From Pyrenochaeta sp. MPI-SDFR-AT-0127 (lineage: Eukaryota; Ascomycota; Dothideomycetes; Pleosporales; Cucurbitariaceae), in NCBI GenBank assembly GCA_020747015.1, contig JAGTJM010000039.1, positions 62,001-126,000 of the forward strand: a DNA stretch of 64,000 nucleotides, in the 5' to 3' direction. The position numbers and the translations under genes are program-made. How positions within the stretch are numbered: the stretch's first letter is position 1; each line of letters starts with the position of its first letter. A model generated the notes under the pieces. The model worked only from the letters and a program-made list of their open reading frames with translations, ran no database searches and had not been told where the DNA came from. Positions 20,772-33,076 of the stretch are shown here, piece by piece.

Positions 20772-23548
20772 TCATAGTATAGTAACCCTTACCCTGGGAT
20801 CCTGCGCCGTAATTGACCCCCACGACTCACCATTCGTAACCATCATAACATCACTCGGTTCCAATCTCATCCTGCCTGCCTTCTTCTCATTGTACTCGGC
20901 TCCTTCTTTGGGAGTGTGTTCGATATTCGTCTCTCGCTTTATAAACGAGGCGATGCCAATTCTCTCAGCATTGGCTAGCGCCTGGAACGTATATCCCGCC
21001 TTCTCGGGGTGTCTGTGGATATCTTCAACCACGTCATTGGTGGTGATGAGAACGTCAGGTAGCTTCCGTTCGCGGGCTAGAAGGTTTCCAATGCCAGGGA
21101 GTTCGTGCTCGGATATTGCGGGGGTTTGGTCTCCTTGCGCGCGGAGCAGGAGGGCGTGGCCAGCGTCGAGGAAGAGGGCGTAGCAATTTGCGGGTAGGGA
21201 CATGTCGGGGAAATCGAGGTAAGCGTCGCCATGGGACACTTCACGCGAGTCGCCGGCTGGGAAGCGGATCTCGACTGGAGTACCATGGGTACCGAACTCT
21301 TTGTCCTCGCGGGTGCGCGGAAATACTTCGTATACGGGGCCCTGATTGCACTGTCAGCTTTGCGTTGCGGCGAGACTGGCCAAAACATCAACGGATACTA
21401 ACCTCCAACACAAGCTTTCCTGCTTTGACCCTTCCATACTCGTCCGCACCACTAGGTGTGGTAGAGCAGTTGATAACGCGACAGACGAGGCTCTTATACG
21501 TCAAAGGCAAGAAGCGAACCGGAGCATCCAGATACGCCCACGACCACGAAGGCGCCCGATACTTCTCTGGCTTCTTCACATCTCCCAGCACTCTTCCCTT
21601 TATCGGTACTGTAGCCTCAAACGACTCTTCCTGGGGATAAATGCGCCAGAACAGATCTTCAGGGAGGTGTTTTGCCCACAAGCCCGCGAAATATCGGTCG
21701 CCTTTTGCATTTGCCAGAATACGTACGAGACCAGACAGCGCTGGTAGCTTGTCGTCTGACACTGTGAGCTTTCTTTGGGAATAGTCTTGGATTAGACTAA
21801 GCCATCCTCCATCCCATCTTCCCCCTTTACTTGGTGAATGGGTGCCTGGAATGAACGAAGCACTTTCCTCGCCAACACCGTGATCTTGGAAGCGAATCAT
21901 TTGCCGCTGCATTAAGAGATCTAGACTAAAAAGTGTATTATCGAAACTGAAACCGTCTTCGGACTGCATGTATCTATCGCATTGATAGTACATCTGGTCT
22001 TGTGCATAGTGAATGATCCTCGACGGGAGAAGTCGTTCTTGAAGAGTCCAGCCACGGTTGTTCAGCGGCTCTTTCTCAAGAGGGTCAAATGCTGCACCAA
22101 AAGATCCAATGACTGCTCTCTGTGGGGTTTCTGTACAGGAACCTGGTAACCACTCCTTAGAAAGTGAGATCTTCGAACTTTCGCCCTTGAAATGCTCGAA
22201 TTCTATGTGTAGCGCAAAGCCTTGATGGTGTACCATTGTGTTGTAACCTAAAGACCGTGATGCGGAAGATTGATAAGGTGTATCCATTCTCCCAGGGAAG
22301 CATCCTGTCTTGCTATCCGTCGAATTTGCCGCTGAGATAGTGAGGTATGAGTTTTGGTATAAAGTTCCCATCACCGAGGCTTCTCTTTCCCAATCACGAG
22401 CATCATCCTGAAGGATACAAAGGCAGTCTATCCATAGGTATTGTATACCCAAACGGCGTGTTATTTCAATGGCGTCTGTAAATGTTTTAGGAAGCGATGC
22501 AAGCGCGACTCCACGCTTCAAGATGGCAAGATTCTTTGTTGTAGCGGTGAGCCGTGCTGAGTTACCCCAGGAATGGCTCAAAGCAACATAATTACCTCGT
22601 TTCCCGCCTGGCTCGCAGATGACGACCATGTGCTCGGAAACAGATACATCTAGCACACGAGTAGGCAATACTGGATCATTTGGCGGACCTCGACATTTAT
22701 GGCCTGTCATGCAATCGTCCATCCAGCATCTGACCCGTTTGAATGCTATATCAGAACTTGAAGACACCTCTCTGAAGCGGCGGGGCATGTATGGTGGTGG
22801 GAAAGCTAAAGAGTCTTTAGATCTTCTGTCAACCTGTCTAATTTTGAATAAGCTTACCATCACGTGCCGAAACAGAAAGTGCACTTCCACGGATTTGCAG
22901 CTTCCTTTCGATATTATTGATACTATCGAAGAGATGGCCCGACGTGCCAAATCGAGCGCCAATACCCATCAAGTACCAAGAGTCCAGTTGCGTATCACTC
23001 TTCGGATTGAGAGGAGCCCACCAATTTCCATAGAGCCATACGCCCATATTTTGCGGAACCTGTTTGCGCAAATCCTGGACGTCAATGGTCTCGCTTTCCA
23101 CTGGCTCGATATCGTGGGCATCTACGAAGCCGGTCGCAGCTACAATCTTGGTCATTGGCGTGGATTTTTCGGTGCTCCATTCCGTCGGCACATGAGTAAA
23201 GTATCCTCCACGCCCGGGGGTGACAACGTCCGATTCCATCACAGGCATAGCTGGCCCAAGTACTTTGGTGTAGATGACATCTCGAAGCCTAGTAGTGTGT
23301 TGGGGGTCCGGTGTGCGGACGGTCTCGTACCGTGTATAGCATGGACGAGCGTCTGGGTTTCTTTTCTGCGACCGGCGGAGATTAGAGACGGCGGCGTGAA
23401 GAACGAGCTCGCATGTTGTGCAAGTCTCTGCGGAAGTAATCAATGAGTCCAGTGAGGCATGATGGGCATGTCCGATTGCGTCCTCGAATGGCAGATTTTC
23501 CCACAACACTTTATCACAGATCTCGCAGAGTGTCACAGGCTGCTCCAT
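20772..23548 (-). CDS. HET-domain (heterokaryon incompatibility) protein
   Basis: Seen: exons 23548-22858, 22805-21403 and 21341-20772; introns of 52 and 61 bp; 887 aa. The N-terminus has paired cysteines (CEICDKVLWENL, then CTTCELVLHAA), a common lead-in of large fungal HET proteins. The HET domain begins at about residue 305: YVALSHSWG, then LPKTFTDAIEITRRLGIQYL, WIDCLCILQDDARDWEREA, MGTLYQNSYLTISA. Downstream is the usual RGWTLQERLLPSRIIHY, and later a conserved YRAPSWSWAYLDAPV. The ~190-residue C-terminal exon has no known domain. Family knowledge: HET domains trigger programmed cell death when unlike fungal individuals fuse, and many act in allorecognition. The protein is of normal length with all HET blocks present, so it appears intact. 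Confidence 0.93.
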
Positions 23549-24637
23549 GGTCCCTTTCCGCGGCCTGAGGATCGGAGTTTCTGCTTCGATTCCAGCGGAT
23601 TTTTACAGCTGCATCGAGTGAACGACCAGTTGGAGTCACTGGTAGTACAAGACCGGACTCGCGAATACATTGCGTGTGGTGAAGCGAGTGGCTGAGTACT
23701 TCCCGCTGCTGTATGAGGCTTTCCATGCCCAGCCACGAACGCTGAGTGGTCAACGATTACTCAACCAAGACAGCCCGTTGAACAATAATTAAGACGTCTC
23801 AATTTGTTGCTGGGTGCATTTGAAATATTAAGAGTGGCTCATTCGTAGTGCGCCACGTGGCCAGGTACGCCATGGAGATGTTTCGTGTAGTGGCAGATCG
23901 CTAGTTGAGCTGCAGCTACCAACCGTCAACTGGAAGGAAGGCACGAACAAACTTCTGGCAAGTGCCGACATGTACACAAGAAATGTTTATTGAGGATCTA
24001 AGGCAGCTTGCGACGTCATAGACGTAATGATGATCGTGAAGAAGAGTATGAAGCGAGTCTCAATGCGAAATAAAATTGGCATGTAACTATATCCTCAGTG
24101 ATGTTAGATCTGTATCCAGGTCTACTACACTTTCGAATTGAATAATCAATGACCGCAAGTCGCTACTCAAATGGATCATCTAACTGGTAAGATCTACAAA
24201 GAAAGGTATCAAATTTGTAGTACATTGTAATCGAGGGCCAAAGGCTATTGCTTGACTAATGGTTCCGCGGACGAAAAAGACGCGCAGACCTTCTGCAGAC
24301 GAAAGCCTGGTTATCCTGCAGCGATGATGTTTCTCGCACCTTGTCCTGCAGATATGTGCTAGTGTGATATGGCGGCTTTTCGTACAACGTTGAGAATGCC
24401 AACGTTGCCCGAAGTGCGGGTGGCTGCTGCTGGTCTGATAAAATTGCACCTCAACGAGTGCTGGCCCGTCTCGAGGCTGAATCGTGGTTTCAGCCCGCTA
24501 CGAAAGGCTTACGAGGCCGAAACCGGAACCTTTGAAGAAGCATCTTTGCCTGCTATGCAGCCATCTCAATGGGTGCTTGTGCGAGCGAATGGGCGCCTGG
24601 CGACAAGTGATTGGTGATCAAAGTCTGATTGCAGCTT
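23549..24637. other. Intergenic, no gene seen
   Basis: About 1.1 kb holding the HET promoter and the 3' side of the second BTB gene. Open frames are short and unsupported. Confidence 0.45.
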
Positions 24638-26028
24638 TCATGAAGCGACAGGTAGGCCGCTCGCCATCCTGAAAAGCTCAAAAGCAAGACCTGGCGTTTC
24701 CCTGACAGCATCTTCTACATCGGGACGTAGGGACAGTCCCGGATTGGCGCGAAAAGTCTGAATGATAACGTCCCGCAGACCTCGATCAGTGTGGAAGGTG
24801 CTTTCGTAGGCCTCTTGGCATGCCTCTGGGAACTCAGGGCTGTTTAGGTGCAGATGGAGCTCCTGGGCAAACTTATTGCGTGAAAGCGTCTTCAGGCCCG
24901 CAATGCCGTACCTATGAGGGCTTGTTAGTGATGATGCTCCAGGACACTTTAGTCGGCATGATCGGGTTATTGGCAGAAGACTGGCACGCGCTGACGCGGT
25001 CTGTCTCGAGAGTGCAGCGGCAACGGCTGATGCAAATACGCGGTGATTGGGCGATCAACAGAAAGACAGAAAGAAAAAGACATGGGAGTGCGGCGTGGGA
25101 TCTGACAAGTGGGACGTGCACCTAGTGCAGTGATTGGCATTATGACCAGGTCGGTGACGCTCATCGCGGGGTTTGTCGGGGTTTTTACGCCGTGTGACCC
25201 AACGCGATGCAGGCCCCAACAAAGTTCCGCTTGCGGAAATGAAAAGGAGTCCGGCAGGACAGATTGAAGTGCGTAGCCAGGCAAAGAAGAGGAAAAGAAA
25301 AAAATGAGGCGAAGGGTGAAACGTACTTTTCTGCAATGGCGTAAACCTTTGTATGTGTGACGAGATGCGCCTTCTCCGTGCTCAACTCGGGTTCTGATTG
25401 CACACACTCGTTGTCCTCGTCCGCGAAATGATCAGCCATCGGTGTGTCGGGTACTTTTGTGGACGCATCAAAGGGCTGGAACACGGGCTCGTCGGCAGGC
25501 GGCGTCATGGGCATTGAGTTGTTGGCTGCGAGAGCTTGCGCCAGCAGTGGATCCTCAATGAGAGCAAGGTTGAGTTTATTTGGTGTGGTGCGCCTTGGAA
25601 AGCGTGACGACTGCGGCGAAGCAGGTTGTGCGGATCGTTGTGATGAGCGGCGAGACAGTGGCTTATTCAGGTAGTCCAAATGGTAGAAGTCTGTACCGAA
25701 TCAATCAGCCTGGTCTTGACAATCAGCGTTGCGACTGTCATGCTTACAGTGCACCATGTGTTCTACTGCTTCTGCATCATCTTCAGTGAGGTCGATGACT
25801 CTGGTTTCCGCCTCTTGAAAGCCATCGCGGCATGCTCCCTCGAAGAAAGTCGAACGGGTTGCGAGTAATGCTCGATGTACGGGGTATCTTTTCGCTCCAG
25901 AAACAATGGTCAGATCTGAGTATTTGCCGCATTGAAATAGTCTAGGGCGACTTAGCGAGGGTTGATGGAAGAGAGCGAGTTACTCACGAGGCCAATGCAG
26001 ACTTGAGTTCGAGAGTTGCAGCGTCCAT
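24638..26028 (-). CDS. BTB/POZ domain protein
   Basis: Seen: exons 26028-25988, 25941-25748, 25690-25327 and 24911-24638; introns of 46, 57 and 415 bp; 290 aa. BTB blocks: GKYSDLTIVSGAKRYPVHRA, ATRSTFFEGACRDGFQEAET, IDLTEDDAEAVEHMVHYFYH. A ~70-residue Ser/Arg/Pro-rich linker separates the BTB fold from the C-terminal helices (HTKVYAIAEKYGIAGLKTLS). The last intron splits the Lys codon of the conserved AEKYGI and is about seven times longer than its neighbours; its branch site (CTAAC) and acceptor (CATAG) are good. Family knowledge: fungal BTB proteins of about 250-300 residues, function mostly unknown, possible Cul3 adaptors. It is the second BTB gene within 10 kb, but the two proteins differ outside the BTB core, so they do not look like a recent tandem duplication. 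Confidence 0.87.
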
Positions 26029-28191
26029 GGCTAGATTGTAGAATGTTCTGGGGTTGGGATCTTGGTGTGTTGGGCTAGAAAATCGCTATCGGGCCAAAGT
26101 AGGGGGCAGGAAGCTTCTTGAATTTATTTGCTGAAATTTCCGTGAAACCCTGGATCTGCAAAACGAATACTTTTCCAAGGCGATTTCGGACCTTGCGTAA
26201 GAACGCGTGGTGGTGCGCAAGGGTATGTAGGGGTCGGATGATGATCAGATAGAGGGCCGCGGATCCGGGGGTATGGTAGGGCTGTGACAAGGGTACCAAG
26301 ATGGCTGGACGCAGGCAAGTGCAAGCGGAAAGCAAGCAACGCAAACAAATGCTGAATGTAGGCCGAGATGACGCAGTTTGCGACGACTGTCTCGGTGTTT
26401 ATCGTGAGTGTTGTGGACGGGTGTGCACGCAAACATCGAGTCAAATGCGGGAGGGATGTTCGCCTCTTGTAGGCTTGCAGACAGGGCAGGCGGGCGCCAG
26501 TTCTGGAAGGCGCACTCATTTCAGCAGCATGGCTCGTTGCATAGGCCGAGTGTCTGGACAAGTCACAGGGAATCCCTACGCTCTCGTCGTCAGCCAAAAG
26601 CCAAGCTGGCACGCAGCCTCTGGTCAGGGAGGCGAGCCAGCTTTGGGTGGTGTAGCGTTCGACTGGGCCCAGACCAGCTAGTGCAAAACATCTGGAGAGC
26701 GTCTCGTGGGAGAGAGAGCCGGGTAGCGCGATGTCACGCGCGGGCCTTAATACACTGAGTGGCTGCATGGGAAAGCTGACGGCGACTGGAAGAGGCCGAA
26801 AAAGCCACCACATTGGCTGCCGAAGCGCAGGAGATGACAAGCGCCGCAATCCAGCGCAAGAGGAAACCAGCTAGAGTCAGTTGACCCAGAAAAACGAGCA
26901 CTTCATTTGCTTCGTGCGCGTTGTGCATGAATTGCTGCTGTCGACACCAGACAGTCGGCGAAACAAGAGCACCGCACCCCGAGATGGAGACGGTGGCCGA
27001 AGGAGGGGCGGAGCTTCCCGCACATGGGCCTGCGCGGGGACGCTGCTGGGATGGACTTTTCTCGCTGAATCCGTTGCACAGCCATGGGCATTGACGTTTG
27101 GGCATAGACTGTGCGGCGGGAGCGAGTTCCAGGCCCAGCGTGTCGATCAGTTCCTGTCTGAGAAGTGCTCCAGAACCACCACGCTGCGCGCGCAACGGCA
27201 TCAGGGCGCGGCTGCTGTAGTGCTTCTGCATCATGGGAACGCTGCTGCATCTGGCTCGTCTCAACAAACGAGTGCTGCAGCGCAGAGTCTGTGGTCAATC
27301 GTCACACTGGAGATTCGTGCCAACGTTTGATGAGGCCATGTCTTGCTTGGACGTGGGGGGGCTTTGCTTGCATACAACAACCCCGCACTCATATAGGGTT
27401 CAAGTCGACCAGAATCCTTTGATGCGTGCGTTATTGGCAAGATTGCATGGACAGCAGTCTGGTGGCATCAACACGAGCTGAAGGGAGAAAAGGCTGGGAG
27501 ATAGTTGTGCGCTTGCGCCTTCTCCGACCCACCAGAACCCAACGCCTCAACCACGCTTTGGCAAGGAAGCGAAGAGGCCAGTGTCCCTCTTCCGCAGCCA
27601 CATCCCAAGCGAATGGGAATGAGATCTGGAAAGGTTGCTAGATCGAGAAGGCATCCAGACGAGGCGTGGGTGAAGCATTGACGGCAACAAGCGAGGGCTG
27701 AAGGACGTATTGTTTTTGGGAGAAGGACCGACTGAGACACGACACGGCCAACAACCATCCGGCGAGCATTTGAAGCTACGACAAGTATCCCAGAAACGTG
27801 ACCTTGTGTCCCCAGTGCAGTCAATACGAGAGCATCGCCAAGTTCTCCTTGGGAGTTGGTGTGGTGGTGAGGAGTGTGCCTGAAGGCCAAGGAGCGTTGG
27901 GCGGGCTGACATAATCACGAATGGGGAAGCGAGCCAGGGCGACTGGGGTGCTGGGCGATGTTTCGTGAGAGTTGACGTCGATAGCCGGCGGAGAGCTCGA
28001 CAGCCAAAAGATACCCACGCACAAACCCAAAAAGCCTCAGACTGCCCCCGGGTGAAGCTCCTGTGATTGCCCCCAGTGTTGATGTGCACACCCTTTCACC
28101 TCTTGTTAGCGTGCTTCTTTCTTACTTCCCTCGTGCCCCTCCACCCCTCCACCGCCTATCTCACCGCGCAGTCCCCTGCGTAACCTCAACC
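26029..28191. other. 2.2 kb divergent intergenic region, no gene seen
   Basis: GC-rich DNA between the BTB and Doa1 starts. Many overlapping frames (up to 241 codons, minus strand 26124-26849) exist on both strands, as expected for GC-rich DNA. None has motifs, hydrophobic patterning or a splice partner. Confidence 0.45.
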
Positions 28192-30563
28192 ATGGGCGAC
28201 TTCAAGCTCTCAGCCACTCTGCGCGGCCACGAAGACGACGTATGTCAGCTGTTCTGGCTCAATCGAGAGCTATGCAAGTAGCAGCGGCTAACTGGTCTGC
28301 CTAGGTGCGAAGCGTGGCATTTCCCTCCCCCACTGCAGTCGTCTCCGCCTCGAGAGACTTTACGGTCCGAACTTGGGCGCAGCAGTCATCGAGGCCGCCA
28401 GTATGGGACAGCACCATCAAGACCCACGGCAAAGAGTTTGTCAACTCCCTCGCCATCGTCCCGCCATCGTCCACATACCCTGAAGGCCTCATCGTCTCCG
28501 GCGGCAAAGACCAGATCATCGACGTACGGCAGCCCAGCAAGGGACTCGACGATGACGCAGAAGCGCTTCTCATAGGACATGGCAACAATGTATGCGCACT
28601 GGATATCAGCCAGGATGGGAAATACATTGTCAGTGGCAGCTGGGACCAGGAAGCTCGGCTATGGGAGGTTGGCAAGTGGGGCGAATCAACAGTCCTGAAA
28701 GGCCACACTGCGTCCGTCTGGGCTGTTCTCGCCTACGACAGCAACACAATCATCACAGGCTGCGCCGACAAGCAAATCCGCATATTTCAGACTTCAGGAA
28801 CCGGGGTGCGCTCAATACAGGCTCCAGAAGTCGTGCGAGCACTCTGCCGGTTGCCACAGAACCACCCCTCAGGTGCACACTTCGTCTCGGCAGGCAACGA
28901 TGCCATCATTCGGTTATGGACACTCAATGGCCAGCAGGTTGCTGAGCTCCACGGTCACGAAAACTTCATCTACTCTCTGGCAGTCCTTCCTAATGGTGGG
29001 CTGGTGAGCGCCGGCGAGGACCGAACAGTGCGGATATGGGAAAAGAATCAGTGCATACAGACTATCACGCATCCTGCCATCTCTGTGTGGACCGTGGCAG
29101 TGTGCCCTGAGAATGGAGACATTGCCACAGGGGCGAGCGATAAACTTCTTCGCATCTTCACTCGCGATCAAGAACGCTTTGCTGCACCAGCAGAGATTGA
29201 GCAGTTCAACGACGACGTCAAGGGATCTTCTATACCGCAACAAACCGTGGGCGATATCAACAAGGAGAGGCTCCCAGGCCCGGAGTTTCTCACCCAGCGA
29301 TCTGGCACCAAGGAAGGTCAAGTGCAGATGATCCTAGAGTCAAATGGCAATGTTTCTGCATACCAGTGGTCAGGCGCAGCTAGTCAATGGGTGAATGTGG
29401 GTACTGTGGTAGATTCAGCTGGAAGCGGAGGCCGGAAAGTATCGCACAACGGGAAAGAGTATGACTACGTCTTTGATGTTGATATCGAAGATGGCAAACC
29501 TCCTCTCAAGCTGGCCTACAACCTCAACCAGAATCAATACGAAGCTGCCCGCAAGTTCATCGAGGACAACAAGCTTCCCATGACATATCTCGACCAGGTC
29601 GCAAATTTCATCGTTCAGAATACGCAGGGTGCGACGTTGGGCCAGAGTAGCGCACAGGGCTCCGATCCATGGGGCACAGACGCACGGTATCGCCCGGGTG
29701 ACTCCAACCAGACAGTATCCCAACCGCCGCCAGCTCCACCAGCAGCCAAGATACTACCTCAGAAGGAATACCTGCCTATTGCGACCGGCAACCACAAGGT
29801 CATCTTCAAAAAATTACAAGAATTCAACCAGGCGTTGGTGAGCGATGGGCAGAAAGGCGTGTCGCTGAACCCCCCAGACATTGAGCAGCTGAGCACAACA
29901 GTTATCGCATTAGAAAAGGGTGATGAGAAAAGTATCGACATTACAGGTGTTGAGCTGCTCGTCAAGGCGGCTACACAATGGCCGGCAGACAAGCGCCTCC
30001 CCGCGCTGGACCTCTTACGTCTTGTGCTCGCGTTCGAAGAACCAGCAGCGTACCTTGTGTCACCAGATCAAAACTTACTACCTGCCCTGGCTGAATCCGG
30101 TGTGTTCACAAGCTCATCCCCACCAAACAACACTATGATGGCAATCCGGTGTCTCAGCAATTTGCTCCAAACAACCAAAGGCCGTCTGCTAGCAAGTACT
30201 GAGTTTGACAATATACACCCCCTTGTAGCACCCTTCATCACCTCGACAAACCGCAATCTAATCATTGCGCTCACGACGCTCTACATCAACTATTCAGTTC
30301 TCCTAACATCAGAGAACAATGCAGATAGGGCGTTATCGCTCCTTGATGATCTAGCAAAGATTCTCACCACCGCTACGGACTCCGAGGCTGTCTACCGCGC
30401 GCTTGTGGCTACAGGTACGCTATTATGCCTTGGCCCTGATTTTTGCGAGGCTGGAAGGGACATCTTACAGATAGGCGACGCCGTCAAGCGCGCGGAAGAG
30501 AAGGTCAAAGAGCCCAGGATCAAGAACGTCATCGCCGAGATCCGAGAGAAACTGCAAGGCTGA
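28192..30563 (+). CDS. DOA1: Doa1/Ufd3 (PLAA) ubiquitin-binding WD40 protein
   Basis: Seen: exons 28192-28239 and 28305-30563 with a 65 bp intron in phase 0; 768 aa. Exon 1 gives MGDFKLSATLRGHEDD, the start of WD repeat 1. About seven WD40 repeats fill residues 1-300 (for example DGKYIVSGSWDQEARLWEVG, SAGNDAIIRLWTLNGQQ). A PFU ubiquitin-binding domain is at about 365-465 (GKEYDYVFDVDIEDG, LAYNLNQNQYEAARKFIEDN). The C-terminal PUL domain runs from about 520 to the end (LPQKEYLPIATGNHKVIFKK). Family knowledge: Doa1 binds Cdc48/p97 through the PUL domain and ubiquitin through PFU and WD40, and works in ubiquitin recycling, mitochondria- and ribosome-associated degradation and vacuolar sorting, in cytosol and nucleus. 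Length and order are normal for the family. Confidence 0.96.
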
Positions 30564-32338
30564 GTGAGAATTGGTCCTATCGGGCTCCGTATTCTCGAAT
30601 CTGGTCTTGAAGTATCAAAAGGGGTAACTCGGCAAACGCAGCATGACCGGTGCGGAAGTGGCTTGTTCAAAACGGTCATGCGTGGACGTTCAACGGATAA
30701 GCACGGGATTGTATCATACACGGTACCTTTCTTGGTATAGACGAGGCGGATGAGATGAGATGACATAAGCGTGGCATTGCAAGCAGGCGACAGCATCATT
30801 ACAAACTAGATTTAAATTCAATGAGCATCAGTCAGTCAGTCATCATCCACATCATCAAGCATTGCCCAATTTTCAGCATTCGTCACACCCAAACTCATGG
30901 CTGTGCCTACGCGTTCAAGTGACGTTTTCCGTGCTACCTTCCCCAATGTGCAGGCAATCAAAAAAACAATTCCTCGGCAGACTCGCACAAACGGTAACAG
31001 TACTTTGCAGCATGCACGCTGCCGGGCAACGTCACTGCTGCTGCAACGAGTGCGTGCATGTTGTACCGACGCAACGGGTCAATGTTTAGGTACTTTAGTT
31101 TTGTGAGCTTGCCTGCTTTGGCGCCCTACTCCCAACTAATTACATGCTGCGCATGCATGGATCCCGCTAAGTTTAAATTGTTATACACATCAGTTTTTTA
31201 CCCAGCATAACCCCTGCAAGCTCTGAACCCCCGCCAACAGATGGGTTTCTCCGGTTTGTTTGACATTGCGGCTTGGCTTCGTGATTTGACTTTCGCCTTG
31301 CCCCCCCTCCCCCTCTTGCGGGAATCAAAACGAACACTTTGACTTTTCTTACCGCGGCACACGTGACGGTCATGAGGGACGATATGGTGCAACACATTTT
31401 ACCAATTAGACCGGGGAGCAGGCAGCGTTGCAGCTCCTCCCGCGGCATTTTGTCCATAAACGGTTTGCCTAATCTGCGTCACACACATGCACAACATGAC
31501 CCCCCCCCTCCCCCGACTCGTGCATTGCACACTTACACACGCACTTGATTCTTTTTCTCTCTCCACCGCGGACAATCCTCCGCGTGTGCCCCACTGAGAT
31601 ACTTTTTACTCGATGACGCGTGATCTTCCCATGCTTTCGTACTCTACCAGCACATTGCACGCCGCATCGGCCTGTCGGCGTTTGCGCCGCCCGACTTGCT
31701 CCTGCCAGGACTGGTAATTGACCTGTCTGCCAAGCAGAGTGTTGCGTGTCGAGGCTGCGAGGGCGTTGCACGGAGCGGTGTGCTGATGTTCAGGAGGTCA
31801 GTACCTGATTTGCTGTGGAGATGCTGAGGCTCGGGGACGTGTGTGTGAGAGTGGGTGTCAGAAGGTGATGCGAGATGCCAAGATCTAGATGCGCTAAGAT
31901 GGATTGGGTATAGTGATGTTTGGAGAGATGGAAGGTCGTGCCGAGGTGTATTATGATGGTTGAATTGACTACATTGCTGTGTTCAATTCACCTTGTCTTG
32001 TACTAAGGCAGCGCATCGTAGTTTAAGTACTGCTGTTGAGCACAAGTGATAGTGTCGTGGAAGTGCTGAGAGTCCTGAGATATGTCCGAGGTGCTCAAAA
32101 TTGCTGACCTCAAGATAGACATGTAATCATCGAGGCATCATGGTTATCCTATTCAAGCAAAGTGGGCATGTGTAGTTTTCCCTGAGCAAAGTATGATGAG
32201 TGCCTCAATTCAATGCCCTGTTTACCGAACCTACCTCTCGAGTGATTATACAAACATCTGAATGAACACCCTGTTACAACGTCGACTTGGCAACTCCGAA
32301 AATCAAACTCCCATTCACAGCCACCCAAGCAGTACAAG
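30564..32338. other. 1.8 kb intergenic region, no gene seen
   Basis: Contains long C/T homopolymer-like runs (about 31301-31317 and 31500-31513) and no supported frame. Confidence 0.45.
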
Positions 32339-32862
32339 ATGTCAATGAAGAATGAGCAAGGCTCAATGGACGTCAAGCAAAAGAATGGTCCGTTTACACG
32401 CAATCATTCATCACCCATTCTACACCTAACCAAATCTCAGTCCTCAACGCTCCCCTTCACAAACACTCCTCCGAACCCACCGCCCCAAAAGGTCTCCCCA
32501 ACACCCTCCACGCTGGAATGTGCACCCCCTCCAACCCCATCGCCGCAACCCTCACAGCCGCCTTCCTCGACTTCAGCGCCTCCAACGGCACCGATCTGCG
32601 CGAATGCGGCGTTCAGCCCGGTACCCGCTTCTGCATGGCAGCAAGTCAGTGGAAGAGCGCGCTCGACATAGGAATCGACGAGGTTCCCCGAGTGAAGCTG
32701 GAAAGTAGCCACGAGGCGGCGCTGAAAAATGTGGATCTGCCTACGCTAAAGAAGTACGCGGCGCATGCGGATAATTCGAAGGATGTGGTGCTTGCCAAGG
32801 AGGGGAGGGAGGAGTGGGCCAGAGAGAGCGGGGAGATTGGGGGCAAGGAACCGCGTGCATGA
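32339..32862 (+). CDS. DUF2237 family protein
   Basis: Seen: exons 32339-32387 and 32441-32862 with a 53 bp intron; 156 aa. The donor is GTCCGT, weaker than usual, but splicing joins KN|VLNAPLHKHS, the expected DUF2237 start (NVLGxPL in bacterial members). The rest follows the family: an HAGMCTPSNP block, TAAFLDFSASNGTDL, GVQPGTRFCMAASQWKSALD, LESSHEAALKNVDLPTLKKY. Family knowledge: DUF2237 is a small soluble domain shared by bacteria and fungi with no established activity. The Cys-rich segment seen in bacterial members (DGCCxTG) is replaced here by the HAGMCTPSNP segment with one Cys. The last ~30 residues are Glu/Lys-rich and probably disordered. Confidence 0.85.
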
Positions 32863-33076
32863 TAGGGTATTGGAGTGGATAATGTAGTATAAGAAATACT
32901 GAATAGGTTGGTAAGTTCGAGAATTCTGGAAGCAACATTGACATGAAGCTTGCATGAAAATAGAGAGCGCTATTCATTTCCATAGTACGCGGTATAAACC
33001 TTGAAAGACATGATAGACACCTTTGCTTCCGTGCTTTGTGCACTCGGTTTGTAGAGAAAGAGGGAGGCTCTTTAAA

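Noticed and set aside
22619..23446. 275-codon plus-strand frame
   Set aside because: Antisense to the HET gene, with no own signature.
17227..26028. Recent tandem duplication of the two BTB genes
   Set aside because: Linkers, tails and intron positions differ; only the BTB core is similar.
26124..26849. 241-codon minus-strand frame upstream of the BTB gene
   Set aside because: GC-rich DNA; the composition is Leu/Pro/Arg/Ser-heavy with no motif, helix pattern or splice partner.
27547..28089. 180-codon minus-strand frame before the Doa1 gene
   Set aside because: Overlapping frames on both strands, no recognisable content; likely chance.
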